Positions 1 through 13,226 of a stretch of 64,000 bases of DNA are shown one piece after another. This DNA is from Talinum fruticosum. Lineage: Eukaryota; Streptophyta; Magnoliopsida; Caryophyllales; Talinaceae. The notes beneath the pieces were generated by a model, which worked only from the letters and a program-made list of their open reading frames with translations, was not told where the DNA came from and ran no database searches. Each line of letters starts with the position of its first letter. Position 1 is the stretch's first letter. The translations under genes and the position numbers were made by a program. The stretch covers positions 496,001-560,000 of the forward strand of contig JAITYX010000141.1 in assembly GCA_021018815.1 (NCBI GenBank), given 5' to 3'.

Positions 1-955
1 CTAATGTTTTGCATTCAGGACACAATAATAGCAACAATGAGCACTCTGCATGGAGTCGGTTTGGGTAGATTTAGGTGTAAGCCTTGCTATTGTAGTGTCT
101 ATATTAGAAGGATCCATGGATAGGTTTTTTAAAAGAAATGTAAAAGCACCTTTTTTTTTTTTTTGAAAATATGTAAAAGCACTTAAAGCTGTAGTGATTG
201 GAGATTACGAATTAAAGCTTGTGGTAATTAGAGATTACGAATTAATGATAGGTAAAAATACAAATTAATAAGCAGGTAATCCTTGCATAAAGCCTAACGG
301 CTAAAAATAATAGGCCTTAAAAATAATACTAAGTGCTAAGTACGATTATATAGCACAAATTTAAGAAGTAGCTTATGCTTTGATAGGAAAAATGTTTGAG
401 GGAATGTAAAGAAGCATCAATTGGTAGCCATGATTAATGCACAAAACTAAATCTAGAAACTTAGAATGAGTCAAAGCATAGAGATGAAAAAAAGGGGTTT
501 GTCTATCATATACTGTAATCCTAGAATGCAAGTCAGTCCTGTCAACTTCGTGTCCTTGAAGAGCTTTGTATGGGCCAATCTTGCCTGAACCTCTCCTAAT
601 TTGTCAGAGATCTATTTCTTCTTTTGTTAGTGTCTATTGGAGTGATATTCTCTCCTCTCCTGAATGTCTCCTCTTGATGTGGCCCAACCTTTGAATCTTG
701 CTTTACAAATTGTTTCCTTAATAATAAGAGTCACTCCAAACTTCTTGTAGTTACTGCTCAAGTGACCGATATGTCATGTCATACAAGAGGTTTGTCTAGC
801 AACCACGTAGTGATAACTAGAGCATAATATTTTAGGAAGCAGATGAATAATGGACATTAAGAAAAAAAGTGCCCAAGAAGTCTAGTTTTATTCCTTTTCT
901 GCTGCTTAGCATGTGTTTCGAACTTATTCTGTCTATCTGTTTGTTGTTTGTGCAG
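1..955 (+). other. 5' intron or upstream sequence of the phosphatase gene
   Basis: This AT-rich stretch has no open frame I can assign. It ends in a pyrimidine-rich tract and the acceptor TGCAG at 951-955, directly before the first recognisable phosphatase exon. That exon starts with two bases of a split codon, so at least one earlier coding exon must exist. I could not find it here, and it probably lies left of the window. Confidence 0.5.
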
Positions 956-3900
956 CATCAGGAGGCAGCGACATGAATATCCGTGATATTGATACAGGAG
1001 ATGTCGGGACCACTATCTCTGAAGAGTTACTCGGTGGAGAAGACATCCAATGCAAGCAGTTAGACACATCTTCAGATAATTCTGCAGTGATCGAAGGAAT
1101 GGTAACACCAAGCTGCCTCTGACTTTTTTTTGTTTGTTTCTGGTTTAGGTCCTTGTCATGGATATATGAGTAATTGGGACACAAATTGTATTTATTTAGC
1201 ATGTAACGTGGAAATTCTCTACATATTTTTCCTGGAGAGCTGCTTCATCCTTCTCAATTGAGTGTTAAGAACAGAGGAGGAATATGTACTTCTGACAAGT
1301 GTTTCACTTCCAAAAATGTTTTGAAAGGTTTCTAAAATCTTTATTCTGTGGTTGCATTCAGTGATGTTTTAACTTCTGTATGGTTGAATTATGCTTCTCT
1401 GCAACGGTCTTGTTGATTTTGTTAAAAATTTATCGAACTTTTGAATCTATAGTTATGATTGCACCTTTTAGAGTTATTGGCTACTATAGCATATCAGGGG
1501 AGTGCCCATCCTGTTGTCTGGAAGCCTTTTACGGCCTGGAGGCAATGGGTTGAAGTCAAGGAGGCTTTCCTCAATATGTGCTTAGATTGATACATACGTC
1601 TGATGTCTTTTCCTTAAACCTCACTTTGGCGTAGGCTTCATGTGAACTTCTCTTAGATATGGCCGTAGTTACCAAACCCCCAGGACACTGACCGGAATGT
1701 TTGAAATGTTTGATCCCTAACAGTATTCCTCCATGATCGTAAACCCCAGTATCACATCCTAGTTACATAAAATTAGCTATCTTACTTCTTCCAAAATTTG
1801 ACTTGGAAAAGAAGAATTAATAAAAAGATGATTTGCACTTAGATTGAGATTGAGATAAGTCTCCATCTATCTTGCCATTGCTTAAAATTTATATAAATGG
1901 CTTTTCAGTTGGAAAGATTATGTGCTTCCACAAATGACATTAATTTAGATATTAATTGAAACTAGTTTTCTCAACGAATTTTCATCCTAAATGGCGTAAG
2001 AATGCCCAATGCCAATCCAGGAACCCTTCTAAGCAGCGTGTGACAGACTGACAATCCCGAACTTCTTCCACGACTGAAAATGGTAACTATGGATATGACT
2101 GTATCCTGATGCTCTGTGATTCTTCTGTAGTACTCCAAGATTCAACTTTTGAGAAATTTTCACCCTTTTCCTGATTACTACAGTCAAGTTTCCACATCTT
2201 TCTGATTTCTTTTTTTTTTTCCTCGGATACTTATCTACTTGCTAATTGATTGTCCGGTCTCCGTCATATCTGAAATTTATTATGTCATCTAGAAAAGTGC
2301 AGCCGAAATTATGTCAGAATTAAATTTTCCTTATGAGAAAATGTGAGGGTTTTTTTTTTTTCCAGTTATAATTTTTTTCTTGTTATTGACAGTGGGGTGG
2401 ATCAATAGAGTCGGGAGCCCCTAATGGAGCCTGTTTTATTTTGTAGATATTTACAGCAACGACATCATAATTTTGATTCCCACAAAGTAGAGTCTGTGAC
2501 AGTAGTTGAGGTTGCAGAGAGAAGTTGATTCAATGGCTCTACCAGTCAATATGGTTTGGTTTGAACTGTGGACTGCTTAGAGGTGTAATTAGACAACATT
2601 GGGGTGGGGTTATGTCAAGTGTCTAAACTCTGTTAGTGGGTGGAGCTCAAAAGAAAGAGTTGCATAGAGATTACTCAGCAGTTTATAAATTCCAGCTTTG
2701 TTTAGGTCACTGGGAACCTGATGCTCGCAGAACTTCTAAGGGAGAGACAAAACATTTCAAGTGTTCCTACTTCTATGAATAGGCCTTATTTTTTCCGGAC
2801 TCATGAAGCGAGCAGTCCTGCAATATTATGTTAATTATGAAGCGTTTTGGACCGACATACCTATGAGGACGACCTTATATTCCTAAGTTGTGCAGGCCAT
2901 TCGCTTTTTATTTATTTTTTATGCATTACTTATTTTGTGTGTCACTGTCAAGTAATAGCTGTTAAAAACACTTGGCTAGGACTTCTGAAACCCCCCAAAA
3001 AAAAAAAAAAAGATAATATCCTGCCCATATTTTCTTTGCTAATACTTAAATTTGTGCTAAACTGTTTGCCTTCTTGGCTGATGGCTGCATCAAGTCTCTT
3101 ACTATGTTTCATGCAAAACATGACTTGATTTCTTATGCAGGAATTACACTCAGTTTCGTGCTCCACAAACCTGGAGACAATTTTCTCACCCAGTCTGTCT
3201 CAAAATGATGTCCCTAACGCACCAAGCTTTTGTGACAATGCAGGTAAAACCATAATTCTTACTGATTTGATGCCATTGTTGACGCTTCTTTAGAATTGTG
3301 GGGTCTGTGCCTTCGTTTTGTCGTTCCTTTCGTGCTTCCCCTTTGTTGATTGATTATTGTGGATCCAAGTATCCGACATTGGTCACATCCACAATTGGTA
3401 GGCAAATCCTCCCCCCAACCAAAAAAAAAAAAACAAAAAAAAAGAAGGAAGCAGTTTGTTTTCTGTGGAAGTAGCTGACATGAGGTTGAACTTAGTTGAT
3501 GAAGAAATCAGGTCTTGTTTTTTGTACGATTCACTTCTATCTACAGACTGAAATTTGTTGTCATTTTAAAAGGTCTAGGCCTTATGATTGGTTCAGTTTG
3601 TTTGGATTGCAAATATTAGTGCTTGAAATATGAAAGCAGCGATTGCATGTGTAAAGCTAGAGATTGGGACTGATGTTTTTTCCCATTTGAGGATTGCTTA
3701 TAAGTAGAGCTAGGGATTTGGATATTGTGACATAGATTGAGTGTCAAGAACCTGATAACCCTTGCTGTCCTCTCACCATGATTTTAAACCAACAACCTAA
3801 ATGGACTAGATTAGTGCAACTAAATTGCAAACTATGTTCCATTACCTTGGTTCACTACCGAAGCAATCCATGATGGTACCAACTGTAGGTATAATAAAGG

Positions 3901-6888
3901 TAGGCCAAATTTGTAGCCATCTGTTAAAGGACGTTTAGTGTTTTCTTTCCTTCTCAAAAAATATTCTTTCTTGCTTGTCTTCAGTACAAGTTCTTTTAAT
4001 GTTTTGTCTATGTAAAGCATGCTGACAATATCACTTTGCTAGTGCTACTTAGTATTTTTGTAATATTGTGGCCATCTTTCACAGCGGCCATCTCTGCATG
4101 CTGCTTTCTTCACCATGTACCTCCCCCTAATGATCTGTGTTTATATGTATGGTTGATAAGGATATTACTGTTCTTTCTTTGACATAGGAACCAATGTTGA
4201 TCAAGATCCCTTCCATATGGGCACGGCAGATGAAAGTGATGGTAATAGTGGAAGCTCATCTGACCACCAAACTTGCAATATATCAGATTTCTACGTTTCG
4301 GACATGGTTCTTGCAGGTTTACCATTTGATGGGGGTTCTGTGTGTGATGACATTGCTGAAACTCTTATGTTTCCTGAATATGATACTGCAGAGTCCAACA
4401 TCTTCTTTGATGTTACGGAGCGAATCACTTTGCCGTTCCTTGATGGTTCTGTGGAATCAAGTGAAACAGTCGATGTTCGACCACCCGAAGAAGCAAGGAT
4501 GGATTGTGATAATTCTAGCTTTCTGTTTGCCATCCACCAGGTTCGCCCTGGTGATCAACCAGCTGATCTCAGGCCGTATGTTGACTCGGATGAAACGCAA
4601 TATTTTGATCCGCATTCCTTTATAAGAAACTTGCCTGACTTATCGGATGTTGTGCCTGATGATCGGCCAACTATTTTACCAAAGGAATCACGGGAAAGGA
4701 AGCCCATTACTTTGGTACTTGATTTAGATGGTGAGAACTTCTTGTCTATTTGTCAAATAAGTATTTTGGTCTATGCTAGATTTTTTCCTTCTGCTCTTTG
4801 TTAATATTTGACTTGATGGGAGCTGTCAAAATTTTCGTGGACCTTTGCTAAACTCTGATTTTTGTTTGACATGGTCATGGAGATTAATAAACTGATAATA
4901 CTACTATTTACGGATGAAGTTGACATATGGATCTTTGATGGAAGGCTGCAGAATATGATGAAAAAAAGGGAATAGAATTTTGACTTAGAAACTGGGGAGT
5001 GCCGAGAGGAGTGAATGAGTTCTGGGAGATAAATGAATACATCTGCTGCCGCTTGTACCCTAGTACTATATGACCGAAGTTATTATAAGATGAAATTTTG
5101 TTGAGCATTCATTGGAGTGGAGTTACTATATGAGAAGACAAATTGTGAATTTGAGCAAAACTTGCAGCTCATTTATTTTCCCTTAATTTCAAATCTGAGC
5201 AAAATGTTTAGTACAGTATTTGAAAGAAATAAACCAAACCCATAGGGTTGCACCAAAATTTAGAACATAGTTTTTGCTGATTTCCTTTAAAGAGATTGAA
5301 AAAATAGCCAGATTTAATATCAAGAACTATACGGAATACAAATCTGTTGAGGATGCTCCAAAATCCATGGATTCAAAATTTGGCCTTTCCGCAACGAAAG
5401 GGATGCATCGAAAAAGTTTTCAAGATAAGGAACCGTGTTTTCACCCGGTGACAACCGTCTAATAAAACGAGATTGCTGCATTAGAGCAGGTTTGCCGTTA
5501 TCGCTGCCGAAATCGCATTTTGAATCCCTGGGCTTTCATTTATTTCTATCAGAAATTTTTGGGAGTTTTTGAGTACACAGAGTTAGGTTGGCATCATGAG
5601 ACTTTTCTGAATAGGTGGAACTTTGGCTGATAATTTCTGCAAACTGTAGCTGTTGGAACCAGTCCTAGATTCTCTTCTGTACCTTATATGCGAGACATAA
5701 TTTCTGAACCTATTTTGGAATTATAAAATCATTTGATCATTCAGCCAAAGAATAGTGCGTATTACATGGAAACTTGGGAAGATCCTGCCAAACACAGTTC
5801 TAGATTTTACCACATTGATTGTTATTTAGTACCACTTATTTGTCTACATGTTCTTCTGTTCCTTGATATATCTGAGGCACTTGTTAGCTGACAATCACTT
5901 CATTTGTTGCAGAAACCCTTGTCCATAGTACATTGGAACATTGTGAGGATGCAGATTTTACCTTTACTGTTTTCTTCAACATGAGAGAGCACACTGTATA
6001 TGTTAAAGAAAGGCCTCACCTGCGGACCTTCTTAAATAAAGTCTCAGAAATGTTTGAAGTTGTTGTCTTCACGGCCAGTCAGAGCATTTATGCGGAACAA
6101 CTCTTAGACATATTGGATCCTGATGGAAAACTCATTTCTGGTCGTGCATATCGGGAATCATGCATTTTTTCTGATGGAAGTTATACGAAAGACCTGACAG
6201 TATTAGGTCTTGACCTTGCGAAGGTTGTGATAATAGATAACTCACCTCAGGTACTTCACCGGCAATTTTTTTTGTCTAAGCGTTACTGGAAGAGAAGACT
6301 TTTTTTGGTTAGTGTTTAGGTGGGCGTGTTATTGTAGGTTGTGGAGAGTATGGTCTATTGCTTACTTCTTTCTGCAGACAGTCTCTTAATGTTTCTGAGT
6401 ACCTATTGAACTTCAGTAAGTTTACTGGGCCTAGCATGATAAGAATTCAATTTGGGAGTCATAATGATGGGGACCCTTCTCTAGTCCCTTCTCTAACGTA
6501 TGGATTATGAGGTGCTGGTAGTTAAATCTTACTGTATTGCCCAAGGCTTGAATAGTGCCTGTGGCCTTTCCTGATGTATCTTCTTGGCTTCTTGAGGCTT
6601 TCTACTCTCTTAGTCGTTGAGATGAGAGTGCTTCGCTCAGACAATGCCAAAGAAATATAGTTGTCGTGATTGCAATACATCTATAGAATGCTGCTTCGTT
6701 TTGTGACACTATTTCTGTAATGCTGTCAGGTTTTCAGGCTACAAGTCAATAACGGGATTCCAATAAAGAGCTGGTTTGATGACCCGTCGGATAATGAGCT
6801 AATCTTATTGATTCCCTTCCTTGAGAACTTGGCTGAAGCTGATGATGTGCGCCCACTTATTGCTAAGAGATTCGGTAACAAGGAATAA
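956..6888 (+). CDS. SSP4: CTD/SCP1-like small phosphatase (HAD superfamily), five 3' exons, 5' end outside window
   Basis: Exons at 956-1101, 3141-3243, 4188-4730, 5913-6250 and 6730-6888 join in one open frame (phases 0, 1, 1, 0), all with GT-AG introns of 2039, 944, 1182 and 479 bp. They encode 428 whole residues; SSP4-type proteins are about 450 aa as I recall, so only a short N-terminus is missing. The first 260 residues are acidic, Ser-rich and low in motifs. The catalytic domain begins with VLDLDETLVHS, whose DxDxT signature is split by the intron at 4730/5913. VVFTASQSIYAEQLLDILDP, YTKDL, IIDNSPQVF and the terminal RPLIAKRFGNKE follow. The family uses the first Asp as phospho-acceptor with Mg2+ and dephosphorylates Ser of the RNA polymerase II CTD, probably in the nucleus. 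Both catalytic Asp are present and no lesion was seen. SSP4 versus SSP5 cannot be decided by eye. Confidence 0.93.
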
Positions 6889-7330
6889 AACACCTTGTTC
6901 TCTCTTTTTATCTAGAGTTCCTGCTGATTAACTCTTCCATCACCCCATTTTTGCCAAAGCAAGCTGCCAGTCAAATGGTCCATTCCTGTTTATCTTTCTT
7001 GCTATAATTTCCAATAATTAGATTTTCTGCTTGAGGTAGGTCTGTCTTCTTTTTCTTCTCCTCCTGGCTAACAACCCGCAGTGAGTGTTATATATATATA
7101 TGCCCAAGGTAGTTCCAGGAACATCTTTGATGATTTTCTTGTACAGATGAAAATGCTATTATTTTGCATGAATTTGTATATGATTTGTCAGTACTCTTTA
7201 GTTCATCATTTGAGAGCCTTTAGAAATCAATGCTATATATGTTCATAGAAGTTTTTCTTCTTGTGGTTGAAAATTCAGGAATCTCTCTCCAATCTGAAAT
7301 AAATGAAACTAGTGGAACATTATAGTGAGT
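6889..7330 (+). other. 3' untranslated region of the phosphatase gene
   Basis: Sequence after the TAA at 6886-6888 is T-rich, has no further coding similarity, and carries AATAAA at 7298-7303. That is a plausible polyadenylation signal about 410 bases after the stop. A short TA run occurs near 7091. The true transcript end is not visible. Confidence 0.5.
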
Positions 7331-7466
7331 CAAGAGATTTCTGTTCTTTTAGTTAGAGTGCCTAATAGAATTAAAATGCTGATCAAAAGTGAATACTTGG
7401 ACAAGCCTCGCCCCAGGTAGCTATACCATGAATGGGCAGTTCCCACATTTACGCACCCTCTTTGTG

Positions 7467-7790
7467 AATAAAAAAAAATGGAAAAGGAGAATAGGGTTGA
7501 GAAAGCAAAGGAATAGAAAACAGAAGAGCTGAACAGAATGGTTAAAACAAGAAAGGAGAAAAGAAAGGCAGAAGGGAGGAAGATTAACAGGAGCAGGTGG
7601 GGCATTAAAATGAATGTTGAGTGAGGGTCAAAAGGACTGTCTGTCTGAATATATGACCCCCGCAAAAAAAAAGGAAAGAAAAATAAAACATCAAGAAAAA
7701 GGAAAAGAAAAGAAGGGGAGCAAAAAGGAAATATCAAAAGTGAGAAGAACAAGAAAAAGAACCAGGAGAAATCTTTGCTTATTATGTGCT
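7467..7790 (+). repeat. Purine-rich (A/G) tract
   Basis: About 320 bases are almost entirely A and G on the plus strand (GAAAAGGAGA, AAAGGAAAGA and similar). Open frames on either strand here are compositional: Lys/Arg/Glu-rich on plus, Phe/Ser/Leu-rich on minus. I see no gene. Confidence 0.7.
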
Positions 7791-10372
7791 CGCTAAACTT
7801 CTGCATTACAATTTTCTCCTCTTTTTTATGCTGTAATAAACAATTTGTTTGTCGCGTTCATTCTGCATGATATGCTTCTCTACTTGTCAAAGGGTTGGGT
7901 AGCTGGTGAGATTGCATATACCTGGTCTCTCGAATCCTGCTTCCTTTTTTTCCTGATATACAGAAAGGCATCTGCTAGTGTTTAAAATCTGTTTGTTTTA
8001 TATGATTTATAATTGTTGAGCTATGCCTTACTAAATTGATAGTTACGTTTTGATGAATTGGCTCTATATAAAACTTGCAAGCATTAGGCCCAGGCAAATT
8101 AGCTTTTATTAGAAATCCAATTCAAAGACATAAGAGGTTTGAGAATAGGTCTTCTGTTGGAAACACTTGGCATGGAGAAGAAAGTGATAAGAACTTGGAG
8201 TAATGTGAAAATTGGTGTCTGCCTTCCTTCTAGAGAAACTTGTGAAATTGCTCGTCCCCTTGGTCTCTGCTTGAACAAGGGACATGGGTGTTACTGAATA
8301 ATGTTCATGACTTTCTAATTACTAACTTTCATTCCATTTATCTGGCTCCATTAAAGCGGTTTCAATACATGAACTTAGAGTGATAATTTTTATGGCGATA
8401 TAAATGTTACTGGTTGTAGAATATTCTATATTTCAGGATAGCAATGAACTGAAGAACTGAAGAACAGTGAGTAGATGAATTGTTTGTTTTCATTTTTCCC
8501 ATTGAGGGGAAATTATGTTTGGATAAATTATAGTATGCATGGAGTAGGCATGAAGTCTTTGGTTGCCAAGGAGTAGAATCTGTTAGCCTTGGCATCTGAT
8601 AGATATAGATTAACTACTTGAGAGCATGGGGTCTTCTTTTCATATACAACTATCTTTTTGTTTTTGGAAGTATGCATATGCAGAGTCCATGTACTTGGAA
8701 TGTTTGTATCATGAATCTGTAAATAGAACATATTTTGCTGCTTTATGTTGATTATGACTTACATTCATGATGTTGCTCCCCTTTCATTAATACCTTGTTT
8801 CTTGTCTGAAGAGTATAGAGAAAACGTGTAACCATAGTCAGATTACACATGGGCCATGTGTGTGTACTTAGTTTTAAAACCATGTCATCACTTAGAGATG
8901 ATGCTTTGATGTACTTGAAAACTGAAGAGCTTTTGAATTGTTCTGTGAGGGAGGTTCAGCATCTATGGATTAAGATTACTGTTTCTTTTGGATTTAAGAG
9001 CACACATAATTCCTTGGAAGAAGATCAAAAGAAATTTTGGTGTTCATTCTTAAGAGGTCTCAAGGTTCAATGGACTAAGTTGTTTTCTTGGTGGAGGATG
9101 TGTCTATTGTATCTGAGAGTTGGAAAGATATATATGCACAGTTCATTTTTCTAAAACAATATATCAGCTCTTGTCAAGTGCAAGATTGTGTGCATCTCAA
9201 CCTTACCAAACATTGCAGCAATAAATCCCTACTGCAGCACTGCTTGTCGTTCTTATTGATTATTGCCTGCAGGAAGCCATGGTACTCCTATCACCTATGA
9301 ACTCGCCTTTTACTCATTAGGTCATGACCTTTTCTCACATAGTGGCCAAAGCTGATTGAACGTATAGACAGAACAACCGCAGCTCTGACACAGTTAAGGG
9401 GCAAGATTGTTAGCCTCCTTTGGGTTATATGCACCCCTTCGACAAGTCCAAATGTCAAATTAGCATTGTTTTGATGATGGAGTGGTCAACTTGTAGATAA
9501 ACTTAACATTTTAACAGATCTTCAATTCTTTTTTATGAAGTTTTGATGAGAGAATCTGTAGTTCTTCAGTCAGTTGCAGAAACCAGCTATCTCTGTAAGT
9601 CAAAAGATATATGTGAAAAACCTTAAATTGTATCTAGTTTACCATCTTGCATACCTTATTGCAGGTTATGTAACGATCCTAATGGATTTGCTGCTTATTG
9701 GAAATATTTATAGGTACGCTTAATTTGCCTGTCATTTCTGCTAACAGGTCAAGACAGTTATGGCTGTTAGAATTTTTTTTTCTTTTTCCCTTTATAATTG
9801 TCTCTTTAGCTGTAATTTTGAACCTCTAATCAGAGAACGTCTAACGTCGTACAGAGGATCTGAGATTGTATTGCTTCATCTTCCTTTTTCTCTTTACCTT
9901 TTCAGAACATCCCTTTTTCTTTTTGTGGTTACATTGCTTATTGGCTACAGCCACTGCCATGTAAACTATAGATGTAAAATAAAAATAAGCGGTGTTTTTT
10001 TGTTTTTATTTTTGAAATGGTGGTTGATTTATATGCTTGGGTGTTTTTGAATGGTGGGATATTATTCTGTTATATTACTTAATTTCTATAGAAATCACAT
10101 GTTTTCTTCCACTTTTTAATGAATGTTCTCTTTGTCAGCCTCCTGTAAATATGGCTATATAGTGTGTGTCTTGTGTACAGTAAGTTGTCTTTTTATTTTG
10201 GCCTGAATATTTTTGAATCGTGATTGTTAGCTATTACAATTCCAAGCGATGGAAAAATGAGCCTCTTTATATGTAGTTCATGGTCATAACGCCTTTGTGC
10301 TTGGCAGAGGTGAGGTGACGACTGACGAACCATCCCCCTCCCGAATCTGTCCGCCAAAAGGATAACAAGTTA
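7791..10372. other. Intergenic DNA, no gene recognised
   Basis: AT-rich sequence with only short frames. The longest plus-strand frames (8849-9154 and 9760-10050) resemble no family I know and look like chance. Untranslated exons of the phosphatase transcript cannot be excluded. Confidence 0.5.
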
Positions 10373-10573
10373 AGGGCCTGTTCGAATTTACGTATAAAAT
10401 GTATATAAACATAAATATAAATAGAAATGAACATAACAAACATATTAAATAGGAAAGGAATATAAATGAATAATATAAACAAACATAAAAAATACATAAA
10501 TAATCATAAGTGACCATAAAAGAATATAAAATATGAATATATTTTATTTTTAATTTAAAGTTGAACATGCCCT
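10373..10573. mobile_element. Candidate MITE, about 0.2 kb, with imperfect terminal inverted repeats
   Basis: The left end AGGGCCTGTTCGAATTTA and the reverse complement of the right end, AGGGCATGTTCAACTTTA, match at about 14 of 18 positions. The interior is extremely AT-rich with ATAAA/ATAAATA runs and no coding capacity. No convincing target-site duplication is visible, so the superfamily is unassigned. Confidence 0.45.
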
Positions 10574-11667
10574 GGAGCAGTCTCGTAAGAAGCGTTAGAG
10601 CAACAATATTTTGTGATACTTGTATGCACTAATCATGAAAATGTGGGGTAAACTCGTACTACATTAAGCGATATGAATCTTTGGTCGGATGCTCCGTAGT
10701 GAGGGAAGGACTTATTAAATGTTAATAGTTTGCCATGCATCTTCAATTGAAACTAAAACTACTTTTAATCATCTCCATCGTACGTAAACTAACGTCACAT
10801 ACACTAGCGCGTAGTGACCTGTCCTCCTCTTAAACTCTTCGCTTCATAAAGTTTAGATAATAGATTCTCATGTGTTGTAATTTTTTGTTGTTAGAGATCC
10901 ATTGTTGACATTTGGTATAACTTTTTCGTAAGTTTTTCCTAAAATTTTAGTAAACTTTCTCTAATCGTGATGTTTGGTAAAAATTTTTTTTTATAAAGTT
11001 AATTTCCATAAAAGTTAGCTTTCATAATTTGAAAAAGTTGATGAGAGACAACTTTCTCCATTAATTTATAGAAACTTTAACAATTTTTTATTTTTATTTT
11101 ATTATTATTTTCTTATATTTATTTTTCTTAAAAATTATTTTTATATTTCTATTTCTTTTTTTTGTCCTTTATTTTATTTCTTATATTTTTCTCTACTTGG
11201 TAGTATTCAATTTTTTTGAATGAGAAAAAAATGAAAATTTTGTTCTTATTTTATCAAGACAAATGGTTAAATCCGTTCTTTTAAAAAAAATTAAAAAATA
11301 TTTTTAATGAAAATAAATGTTATTTATAGTCTTGTATAACTTATGTAAAAAAATAAGATAATGATGTAATAAAAAATTATTCAATTAATAAAATAAAGTC
11401 TATAAGTCGTATAATTATCAAACACACAATTAACTTATTTATACATCTAACATGTAGTTACAGGTAGCTACAGTACAACTACAGCGCAACCGCAGTGCAC
11501 CTACAGCTTTCCCAAACGCAGCCTTAATCTAGTTAACTTATCTCGAGCGACGAAAGACTCTCCCATTGAAATTGTGCATTTATATTGTAGTGATCATTCT
11601 TTAAAAATCAAGCACAACTACACAAAAACAAATGAAATGAAACCTAAAGTAGAACTCTTACGATTGT
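10574..11667. other. AT-rich intergenic DNA
   Basis: No gene. From 11450 to 11510 there is a run of short CTACAG/TACAG-like words, and TTTGGTA/TACCAAA-like words occur near 10970 and 11420. These could be relics of another small DNA transposon, but I could not pair clear ends. Confidence 0.4.
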
Positions 11668-11793
11668 AAAGAACAACTCCACTAATTGAAGAGAATCATT
11701 TTTTTAATGAAAAAATAGAGATTCATTATTAAAGAACAACTCCACTAATTGAAGAGAATCATTTTTTTAATGAAAAAATAGAGATTCATTATT
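11668..11793 (+). repeat. Perfect-looking 63-bp tandem duplication
   Basis: The unit starting AAAGAACAACTCCACTAATT at 11668 recurs at 11731. I saw no mismatch between copies, so the duplication is recent relative to nearby repeats. No coding content. Confidence 0.9.
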
Positions 11794-11952
11794 AAAAAGT
11801 CATATGACATTTACAATAAAAATCATCCCAAGATAATAATTCTAAGATATCAACATAATTCTCATCTCAAAAAAGCAATGATAAATATAATATTGTCCGA
11901 CACTAAACTTGTAACATTTATAGGGAAATAATCATTTTCTTCAACGTCTTAA

Positions 11953-12121
11953 GTTTTCCGAATGACCGCTAGCTATAGTATAAGTTCTTGGAACAGCATA
12001 CATTTAGTGTCTTTTCGAATAACCGCTAGCTATAGTATAAGTTCTTGGAACAGACATACATTTAGTGTCTTTTCCGAATGACCGCTAGCTATAATATAAG
12101 TTCTTGGAACAACATACATTT
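11953..12121 (+). repeat. Three-copy tandem repeat, 57-59 bp unit
   Basis: Units contain GACCGCTAGCTATAGTATAA followed by GTTCTTGGAACA. Anchors at 11960, 12017 and 12076 give spacings of 57 and 59. The third copy is incomplete. Copies differ by small indels and substitutions. Each unit holds the palindromes GCTAGC and GTTCTTGGAAC. Confidence 0.85.
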
Positions 12122-12740
12122 ATTTGTTGTGATAAATTATGCTTGAAAAGTAGATTGCTTTGATAGAACCATAAAGGATTCTATAGTTGATTCATTCCCT
12201 AATTTAGATGAGTAAACTTCATTTGATAAGATATTCAGTGTTATAAAATTTTATATCCTTATATTTATAAAAACTCACACAAAGGTAAGAAAAAAAGTTT
12301 ATATCAAAACTCGCACTAAGATAAGAAAATAAAATTCACATGAAAATCGATAACCCTACTCTCATGTCATGGAGAGAAGATTTATTAAAAAGATATTTAA
12401 AATCACCAAGAAATTTACTATTAAAGTCATTAGGATAGAGAAAAATTGAGGCTTACCACCACTAATTATGACTAAAGACAATCCCTTATTAAAGTAGATA
12501 GAGGTGGTTACCCGTTTTTCTATAAAGAGAAACTATTGCTCTATCAGTAAATTTGATTGAGGCATCGCCTTTGATTAATTTATATTATATATAATAGAAA
12601 TCTTTTTAAAATTATGAAATTTGAAATGGTGGCCCGAGAGTGAATTTAGGAGTGTTATCCAATAAAAAATAATAATTTATCCTTTAAAAAAGGTTTCCAC
12701 TCGTTTATGAACTCTCTTTTACTCCTTGCCATAATAAATC

Positions 12741-12804
<64 letters not shown>
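12741..12804 (+). repeat. (TAA)n microsatellite
   Basis: About 21 uninterrupted TAA units, inside copy 1 of the tandem duplication. Confidence 0.97.
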
Positions 12805-13146
12805 CTATACTAATATATAATATTAATCTTTTTAAATTGGCTAAACTATTTTTAAACCTAAATATACCTTAAAAACTTTAAATCAAAATAAAAACACTAA
12901 ATTTATAAATTTATTAAATTAGAAACCTACTTTAACCTAAATTAAAAAATAAATCTGAAAAGTTATCAAATTAGTTATAAAAATTAAGAAAATTAGTACT
13001 ATATATAATAGCAATCTTTTCAAACTTATGAAATGGTGGCTTGAGAGTAAATTTAGGAGTTTCGTCCAATAAACAAAAAATTATCCTTAAAAAAAGGTTT
13101 CCACTCATATATGTACTCTTTTTACTGCTTGCCACAATAAATCTAC

Positions 13147-13226
<80 letters not shown>
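13147..13226 (+). repeat. (TAA)n microsatellite
   Basis: About 26 TAA units, at the equivalent position in copy 2. One frame through it encodes only Ile and is an artefact. Confidence 0.97.

Noticed and set aside
7330..7806. 158-codon minus-strand frame rich in Phe, Ser and Leu
   Set aside because: It is the complement of the purine-rich tract; low complexity, no motif.
8849..9154. 101-codon plus-strand frame in the 3' flank of the phosphatase gene
   Set aside because: No family resemblance, no splice partners, composition like the flanking intergenic DNA.
9255..9420. Possible exon after TGCCTGCAG near 9271
   Set aside because: The frames close quickly and nothing matches a known protein; an untranslated exon cannot be shown from sequence.
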